This document shows, one piece after another, positions 50,801 to 59,800 of a DNA stretch of 64,000 bases (its first letter is position 1; each line of letters begins with the position of its first letter). Below the pieces are notes generated by a model. It saw nothing but the letters and a program-made list of their open reading frames with translations. It ran no database searches and had not been told where the DNA came from. Source of the DNA: Sclerodactyla briareus (lineage: Eukaryota > Echinodermata > Holothuroidea > Dendrochirotida > Sclerodactylidae); the NCBI GenBank assembly GCA_026419785.1, contig JAODTK010005076.1, positions 1 through 64,000 of the forward strand, read 5' to 3'. The position numbers were made by a program, and so were the translations under genes.

Positions 50801-53800
50801 GCTAAGCTTCACTCTGTAATCCCCCTTCTTCCGAGCCCTGCCAGCCTGATCCTATCTGGCTGTCGTCATTGTAGGAGGCAGCGTCTCGTTCATCGGATGC
50901 TCTCAAACTCTTGGCTGTTGGCGTAAACCCTGTAGACCTGAAATATCAACAAGATTCCAGTATTCATCAGGCCTATAATGCGGCAGGCATTGAGTGCTTT
51001 CAAATATTAACAAAATATTACATTTGAGAGAGTGAGCCTTTAAAAATAGTTAGCTGGAACACTGCGCGAGATGGGTTCTGGAGATGCATAACCATCTCAT
51101 CAGAATGCTATCATTTCAAGGAGGGGTGCATGAAGGTTGAAGACACAAAAGCCAAACCAGGAAAAAAATATTAAGGTATCATATTAAGGGCAATATACTC
51201 TGCAGAAATAGATTTGCTTTCCTCATCCGTGTGCTGTGTGCACACAGCATCCGTTCAGCCAAGTCAAGCAAAAATGGACGACTAAAGCACCATACAGAGA
51301 TGTGACCAGCTCAATCAGAAGATTAGGCGTTCAAATTCTGCGGAGGATCGATCAGCCTTCCTGGCATACCTAAGCAAAACAACCCGGGCGGGCACTTCTG
51401 AAATCGGTCATGTAAACAATTTTTCCAACCCACCGCGTGTCCGCGTGGTATTCCGGGGATTCCCTGCAATCTCACCAGCTTATAGCCCGATAATGGAGAG
51501 TTAGAGGGACAATGATGTTCAAATAATGTGCAAAACAACATTCTAACTGTTTCAACACTAGGGATGAGATTTCATACAGAGTGTCTCTATTTTTAATGGG
51601 CCGGAACCTATTGAACAATATTTACAGTTTAAACCATGATGTGTCAGTATTGCTAATAAATCCCAAAACCTGTCAATTGTGAAGTTTAATAGGGGCCGTA
51701 ATTGTGACATTTGAACAATGTTTTTCAGAAAATGAACACGGTGTTTAGGTTTAAAACACTAGTATGCAGGTCGGTGTTTTTGAATAATAATTGTAATGAT
51801 AATAATAATAATAATATAACAAAATAATAATAACGATACTTACTTACTTGAAGCAATAAAGATTATTATACTAACAAGAACACAATGATTCTGTATAAAA
51901 CAAGCAACAAATCAGGAAAAAACCTTGTGAAAGTAAACCTGCAACAGTGATCAATAGGGCCCCAGGACGCCAATCAAGAGGATCGTCTCAATCATAGCAT
52001 AAATGAGGTGGTAAAAGAGTCGCTACAAACTATTTTTCAATTACTTTGAAATTTTCGGAAATGTACCAACATAGTCTTTGAGGCACTCTTTGAAATAACA
52101 GCATCATCTCTTGTCTAAGTAAACGACCAAAATGAAGGAGGCATTTGATAGTGGGGAAAAATATGTTAAGAATGTTAATCAGCATAATTTTTTTAATTTT
52201 TTTCAATGATAATTCCAATTGTGCTTGAGGTGCTGACATTGATTCTCAGCAGTGGTATGTCCAAACCCTACACCTTACACCTGTAAGCACTGGCTTAGAC
52301 CCAGGGTGAGGAAATACCCTCCCCCTCAATAGTCCAACAACAATTTTTATATAAGGAAAGGAAAAGGAGTGGCTAGTAGCAGACGTACATTTTAGCATGT
52401 ATCTAATTCTTCTGGCTGTAAGTAACGATTTAATCAAGCAATGTTCTGTGGTGTACTGGCAACACTGAGGAGAGACCTGTTGCAATAATTGGTAACCAAC
52501 ATGTTATGAATGTCAATACTTTCCTTCTGAATTAAATCAATCAAATGAACTTCTTTCAGATCAAATTCATAATTTCTATGTAAGGCTCTCCAAAAGCTAA
52601 ATTTTTTAGTTTTGCATTAAACAGCTGCAACGAACTGGAAACCGAAACGCCCATCAGGTTAGATTGATACGAGGCTCTGGAATTTGTGCCTGAAAGGACA
52701 TCAAGGGAATCTTCGCCTTCTCTTTTTTGAATGTACCCTGAAGCGCACGGCAGAGAAGCCCGCTAAACCGCCCCCGACCTCCGGAGGATGTGGGCGCAGC
52801 CTTCGAAGTGCAGCTTCTTCACCTACACTACGAATATGCGAGGGGTAAATTTGAGTTAGATGACACTGAGGTTCAAACCAAGGGCTGAGGCGCGAACCCT
52901 CTCGCTCTATTACCCCGCAAGTATGGCCTCCAATGAGATGTGTTGCAGCACCTCTTGTTTTTTATTTCTTCAGGCCCTGAAGGCCAATTAGATATTATAT
53001 CAGTTTGCTGTTTCACTTATAATTACTACTATGGGTTGCCAGAGTGATGGTTGCTATGTTATCCACTTATGGTGGTTTAGGAAAAACCAGTCAGGGAAGA
53101 GCGATATGTCAACTGCACTGATTCAAGGTTGTTATCCCAGTTGGGAGAGAACAATTTAACAGGTAAACTGCTATCACATATTTCCACGTGGCCACAACAT
53201 CTCTAACTGGATCATCCCAGGCATACACAGCACAGGCAATGTGTTGAAAAACATCTTGCTGATTTTGTCTCTGTCAGGATATCAATAAAAAAGGACACAA
53301 GAGCATCACTATGAATATTACTTTCTGACTTTCATTTTACGTAACTTGGATTTTGGAAATGCCCACTCTGTCTCCATCTTCATCTTCTCATCCTCCACCT
53401 TGAAGTACCAGTTGCTATACTGCCAAGCAGGGGAATAGCTACCATCAGAGTCATCCTGGTCCTCGCGGTTTTCTCTCGATCCCTCGTGTTGTATGGCGCC
53501 CTCACAACTGGACCTCCTCCTCCGGACCTTGTTTCCTTCTGTCACTACACTACCCCCCTCTCGGTTACTATTGTCCTCACAATTCTCTGGGGCAGCCTCC
53601 TTGTCCCAGTCTTCCTGTGTGGGGACTTTGAGCAGATGTTCATTGGGGACCTCGGTGCTACTGGCCCTGCTACCACCCGTGGCCTGGTCCCCTGGCAGGG
53701 CAGGGCCACAGGCTTGATTCTCCTCCCACCCCGCCCCTGAAGTCCTCTCCTCCCAGTTCGCCCCCGAGGCATTGTCCTTCTGCCAGTCGGACACAGAGAC

Positions 53801-56800
53801 CTTCGCTTTTTGCCACTCCGGCACAGAGCTGCCTGCCTGGGACACCAGCGGCAGGCTTAAATGTTCCCTGCTGGGCTGACTCTCGCTGACTGGTGCACTG
53901 CTGCCCTCGCTGGCCGCAGAGTGAGTGACGTGTGATGACGGGGCCTCTCTCCGCTTGCCAGCTCAGAGGCTTGCAGCCCCTGCAGCTTTAGGCGACCCTG
54001 CTTGGGTCAGGTAAATCTGAACGTAGGTCGGGCATTGAGCCCCTAAGGGGGCGGTCCATGGCCCATATACCCCTGATTGCCCACCCCCCGCGTCCTGCGA
54101 CCCTGTGTCTCCCGGAGCATGCGCTGAGGTCATCCTCTGTTTGGGAGCGACCCCTTCCTTCGTCCCCGATCAGCGGGGGCTCCTCCCCAATTGGTGCCTC
54201 GTCGCCATCCTCCCTCGTCGCCCATCCTCCCTTCGTGCAGCGAGACCACTCCGCTGTCGGTCTCGCTTCCGACGAGGTTCACAGAGTTTTTGTCGAGCGG
54301 TTGGTCGTCGCTCAGGGTCGGAGATGCTCCCTGTGGGGCTCGGGGTGGGAAGGTTGTTCGGGGAGAGGTTGGCAGAGTCCAGCTCAAGGTCGGGGAAGCA
54401 CTCCTGGACTGATTGGACGGAATCGTTGGAGGCACTGCTGAGGGTTGATTCCGCCTGACTGGGAAATGTGTCACCTGCGCAGAGGAATCGTTACCATATT
54501 TAGCAGCTTATAGGGACATCAACAACAGAGAGAGTTCATGCGAAGATACCTAAAGTAATTTGAACCAGTTGCATCATGTATAAGAAAGCAATTTTTGAGA
54601 AGAACACTGTTGTACAATTGAGCACAACAGTACAATTGAGTACTCCGACTAATTAATTATTAGTTCCAAAGTGTTTGTATTTTCCAGAAATAAGCTTGAT
54701 TAACATAACTGAAAGAAAAAATGTAATGCCATAAACTGGACAAACTCGAAACCACTGATTCATTTATGAATGTTCGATCTGGACCTACCCTTCCCAAATA
54801 AAATATAGCAGGAAGTGAAATTATTGTAATATAGCTAATACATAATAAAGCAGCTGAACACCTGCAAAAGAAAACATTTCAGAACCTACTCCCCGAGACA
54901 AAATTTGTACTTATGGAAATTGAAAAATGTCTATAACACAAACCAATCAGTTTCACTGTAATACCATGCCACTGTTATATTGAACAACACATCAGAAACT
55001 ATGTGTCATATATTGTCTCTAACCACCGAACATTTGAGCAGAATCAGGCACAATTTTCCAATGGCCTCCCGGAAATTCAATAAAATGTCTGCAAAATGTG
55101 CAAATTGCTTGCATGCAGTGCTACTTCCCTTTGTTGCATCAATGCATTGAAATTTGTGCTGAATTGTATTCTGCAGAACCACTCACGAGGGCCTGTTCCA
55201 CCATAGGTCACTGATGAGTTTGGGGGGCATGCCAGTTTAAAAAGGGGTTTCAACCCCCTGTGGTAGTGTGTGTGATGCGATCAACAGAGAAAAAACATCT
55301 CGTCAACAGCTTAGCATCATAAAATTGCTTAGAATTTCATTAAAATCCAAGTTCCATTCAACCTTTATTTCAGCCTTTCCAGTCACAAAGCTACCCATAC
55401 CTGGTAATTTATTGTATCTACTGTGTGGAAACTACAATTGAAATCAAAAATCTCTGCTGAAACATAGTATTAGGTCAAAATTCCTAATTTGGTGGAATAG
55501 GTCCCTGCGGTGAAACAAATATATTTGTTAGGCTGTCTGGCTTTTTTTAAACTTCACGGACTGATCACTATTATCTCCAGAATAGAAATTATTTGAGTGC
55601 TGTAATTTTGACTGACGTTCTTCTTGTAGATCGAACGATGGCGTTCATTTTCAATATCATTGATGCTATTTTTTTCTCGAATAATGCAAAAGCTGAATGG
55701 AGCTTTAACAACAATATTGAAAGAACGATGAAAATCTTCTTCCGAGGAATACTCACTGCTTGGCTTTGGCGGTAACGTCACATAGACTCTGATTGTGGTT
55801 GCCTGCTGTCCAGCACCCAAAAAAGCTTGACTTGGAGAACGGCTTGATGAACCGGTCCTCATTGTCTACTCCACACTCTATGAAAAGCTGATGAGTAGCC
55901 AGAGAAAAAAAAAGAAGAAAACTCACATCCAACAGAACAGGATTTGGTTGTGTCAAAATGGTGAACTTTTCTTACTTTGCAAATCCTAAAGCCTTTTTCA
56001 TTCCCAGTTTTGCGGGAAATAAATTTAGTGTTTGCCTTCACAGGGTACCATGCACAACTCTCTGTACACCCCAAATGAAAGAATCCCATTATTTCCTAGT
56101 GTGCTTCTTCAAGACATCTTTTGATAAGTACAAGAGAAATGAGCCCCTTTTCTGTTTTCACTTTATCCTCAAGTTTTTGATGATGGATTCTCAAAGTACA
56201 GCAGTCATGAAATCATGATATGATGGTCGGTATTTTTCTGTTTATTAGATTACAGGAATCAAACCCTTCCGTTGGAAGAATTTCAGGTGAATGCGGTAAG
56301 TGACGATACACATCATGAGATAAGCAAAACGCATGAAAAATTTTGGGCTCCACAAGAATCCCCAGGTGGCTATAAATAGCCCTTTCAGAGTTTTTGAAGC
56401 TAATTACATTCATTCTATTTTTCGGAGAAGGGAATGCACATGGGTAATTCTCCAAATCACCTTGCGGCCACATAGAATCGTCCCCAAACTGTCTCTGTAG
56501 GTTCCCCACCCCTGGCCTAAATAGTCCAATTTTCTCACTTTATTGCTTTTGTTGAAGCCTTCGGCTTCAGGGATTTCCCAGAGTCCACCAGGAGCTTCGG
56601 GTCCTCGTAGTACTTCTCGAGGACCATGCGGAGACTCTCCTCCGGCGTCCCTGTCATCTGCGGGATGAAACCGATCACCGATTGGCCGATTTTGATGATG
56701 TTTAGCGATGCATGCACACACGTGTATCATGTGGGGCTTTCCGAGATGCAGGCGATCACAATGGGCATGAGGTGCAAAATGCACAATCAATCATAAACTT

Positions 56801-59800
56801 TGCAATACATCCTTCTTCATCTGGGAGTTTCTACCAAAAGGTATATTGAACCATATTTTTGCTACTTATTGAAAACTTCATTAAATAATTCATGTTGGTA
56901 ATATCTGCAGTTTTTTAAAGTTCATTTTTCATGCTCAACCACTTTGTTATCATATCATTTCATCAATATAATCAATATCTCTGAGCCTGTCCTCCATCCA
57001 TGTAATTCAAGTGCGACTTCACTTTCAACAAAGTTGAATTTGTGAACTATACATTGGACAATAAAACTCACAGATTAGATTAGCAGATCAACCCTCCAGG
57101 TCGATGACAAACTGTCAAAAATCAGCCATATCATGTAACTGACACTGTTATTCTTTCAAGCATGTGTTTAGGTTGATAACTAAATCGCATATAAAACTGT
57201 ATGTAGGACCTAGGCTACGACTCATCATTTGAAGGTGTCATCAGACAGTTCCATGCAGTTTAGTCAGATGGATGTGAGTATTATTGTGTAACTCTATGAT
57301 AAAAATACTATTTAGTGTGGACAGGGAATACGAATACTGTCCAGGACGAATACAAAAAGTGTAACAACGTTGCCCCTTCAATGGACTATGGTCCCACCTT
57401 AGCTATCTTCACCCTCAGGTCGGCCACGGACATGCTGAGGTACACCCTGGTCCTGACGGGGTAGCCTATGCACCCCTCAGCAAGGTCCACATTGTACACC
57501 CTCAATGACGCCCCTGGAGGAGAAAGAAAACAAAACGAAGGAGAATGAGTGAGAAATGCAAGGGACACACAAATCAGACTAGGGGTACACAATTGAGATA
57601 GAACATTCGGGTCGAAGAACAACTGTTAAATTTCAGGCAAAGAGTAAGCACAAATGCCAATTCTTCTTTGCTTACACCACATTCATTGCTGCCACTGTTC
57701 CTTATCATGTTGCACCGTCTTGAAGCATGTATACCTCCCTCAGTGATGCCTTACTGGCAAAAAATCTGAACCATAATATCTCCACATGTCTTCGCCAGCA
57801 AATTTTCTTGTTAACTCGATAACTTTGTCGGATTGACTTGAAACTTTGCACACACGTTTATCAGATAAAATCTTGAATGAGTTCAAAAAGTGGGCGTTGC
57901 CGCAACACCACCACGGCGGCCAGCTTGGGTTTTTGACAAAACTTTATCATCGCAGATTTGCATATTTGGGAACATCGCGACCATCTTGGAACCAACTTGC
58001 ATTTCAAGTTGTCTGCAACCGACTAACTAATTTGGCTTGTCACAAACTTGGAAACCCTTAGGCCTATAGCAAACTTTTTACAAAACTTTCCGCACACCAC
58101 AACCTAGGCTCATGGATACTCTTTGATGTCAAATGAGATTGACATAGTCGCTCACTGACTGCTCAAATGTGGGTTGTACACGTTGGCGATTCACCACCGA
58201 CAGATGTTTCATAAATGTGCTATTTTCGTGAATCCATGTTCCAATAGACATGTAGGCTCGCTTAAGTGTTTGCACCCTGGCAGAGCCCTTCTTCTAGAAT
58301 GAATATGGTGACACACCTCAATGATTTGACCCCATTTGATCATTAATTGACAAGAACAACAGCGAATTGTGATAGCTGCTCCCACCCCACTCACCCCCGG
58401 TCCTGTAGCTCTCAAACTCCTGATTGGCAGCCCTCGTCTCCAGGAAGAGGTCAAATATGTAGGGGGACTTGACCCCGCCTAGGATGGTCCCAATGGGGGT
58501 GTCAGGTGGGTCGTCGAAGGACTGCTCTATGTTCTCGTGGAACTCGTCGTATTTGACAAGTCTGCACCTGTACAGATATTGCACCCTCAAATTCTAAAAG
58601 CTGGAAAAGGAGAGAAAATTTTGTAGTTGAACAATCAGTGGTGAAATAAGTTGAGAAATATAAGACCTGTTCTCAATATGCATTTCTACAGTACGCAGGT
58701 CACTTAAAGGCTTACAGAAAATAACCAACTGCTCGAAAACTCAAAAATAACTGAGAGTTGGAGCATTGGCCATAACTGGCTCAGTGACGGGGTCTGACCA
58801 TATTATTAGCAAGGTGTTGGCTCACAGAAAACCCTGTTTGCCACTTCAGTGAGGTACATGTGAGTCACTGGTAGACCAGCTCTTCCTATTTATTTTCTGG
58901 ACATCCAAGTAAAATGACATACCCCAGAGCCAGCCTTGTGACTGCCATTCAAGGGAAGTGAGGTACATGTGAGTCACTGGTAGACCAGCTCTTCCTATCT
59001 ATTTTCTGGACAATCCAGTAAAATGACATACCCCAGAGCCAGCCTTGTGACTGACCATTCAGGGAAGTGAGGTACATGTGAGTCACTGGTAGACCAGCTC
59101 TTCCTATTTATTTTCTGGACAATCCAAGTAAAATGACATACCCCAGAGCCAGCCTTGTGACTGACCATTCAAGGGAAGTGAGGTACATGTGAGTCACTGG
59201 TAGACCAGCTCTTCCTATTTATTTTCTGGACAATCAAGTAAAATGACATACCCCAGAGCCAGCCTTGTGACTGACCATTCAAGGGAAGTGAGGTACATGT
59301 GAGTCACTGGTAGACCAGCTCTTCCTATTTATTTTCTGGACAATCCAAGTAAAATGACATACCCCAGAGCCAGCCTTGTGACTGACCATTCAAGGGAAGT
59401 GAGGTACATGTGAGTCACTGGTAGACCAGCTCTTCCTATTTATTTTCTGGACAATCCAAGTAAAATGACATACCCCAGAGCCAGCCTTGTGACTGACCAT
59501 TCAAGGGAAGTTATGCACATGTGTGAGTCACTTTGGATTTGATTTGAATTTTTATTTGATCCTACGGGTTCAGGAAGCCAATGAAGGCTCATCTAGGAAC
59601 CCTGGCTGTATTGATCGTGGATGAGCCCCGGCGATAACTCGCCTTCTCTTCTCGACTAGTGCTCAGATGTTAACGAGGCAGGGGTTGTAACCAATCCCAG
59701 CCTGCTCCTGGGACCGCCATTTTACGTCCCCATCCGAAATGACTATCAGTGAACTCCAGGACCTGACCACTGTACTCAGGAAATGGAAGAGAGAAAGTTC

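Noticed and set aside
58851-59520. Regular repeats resembling a CRISPR array
   Set aside because: Units are 110 bp, contiguous and without unique spacers, inside a eukaryotic intron.
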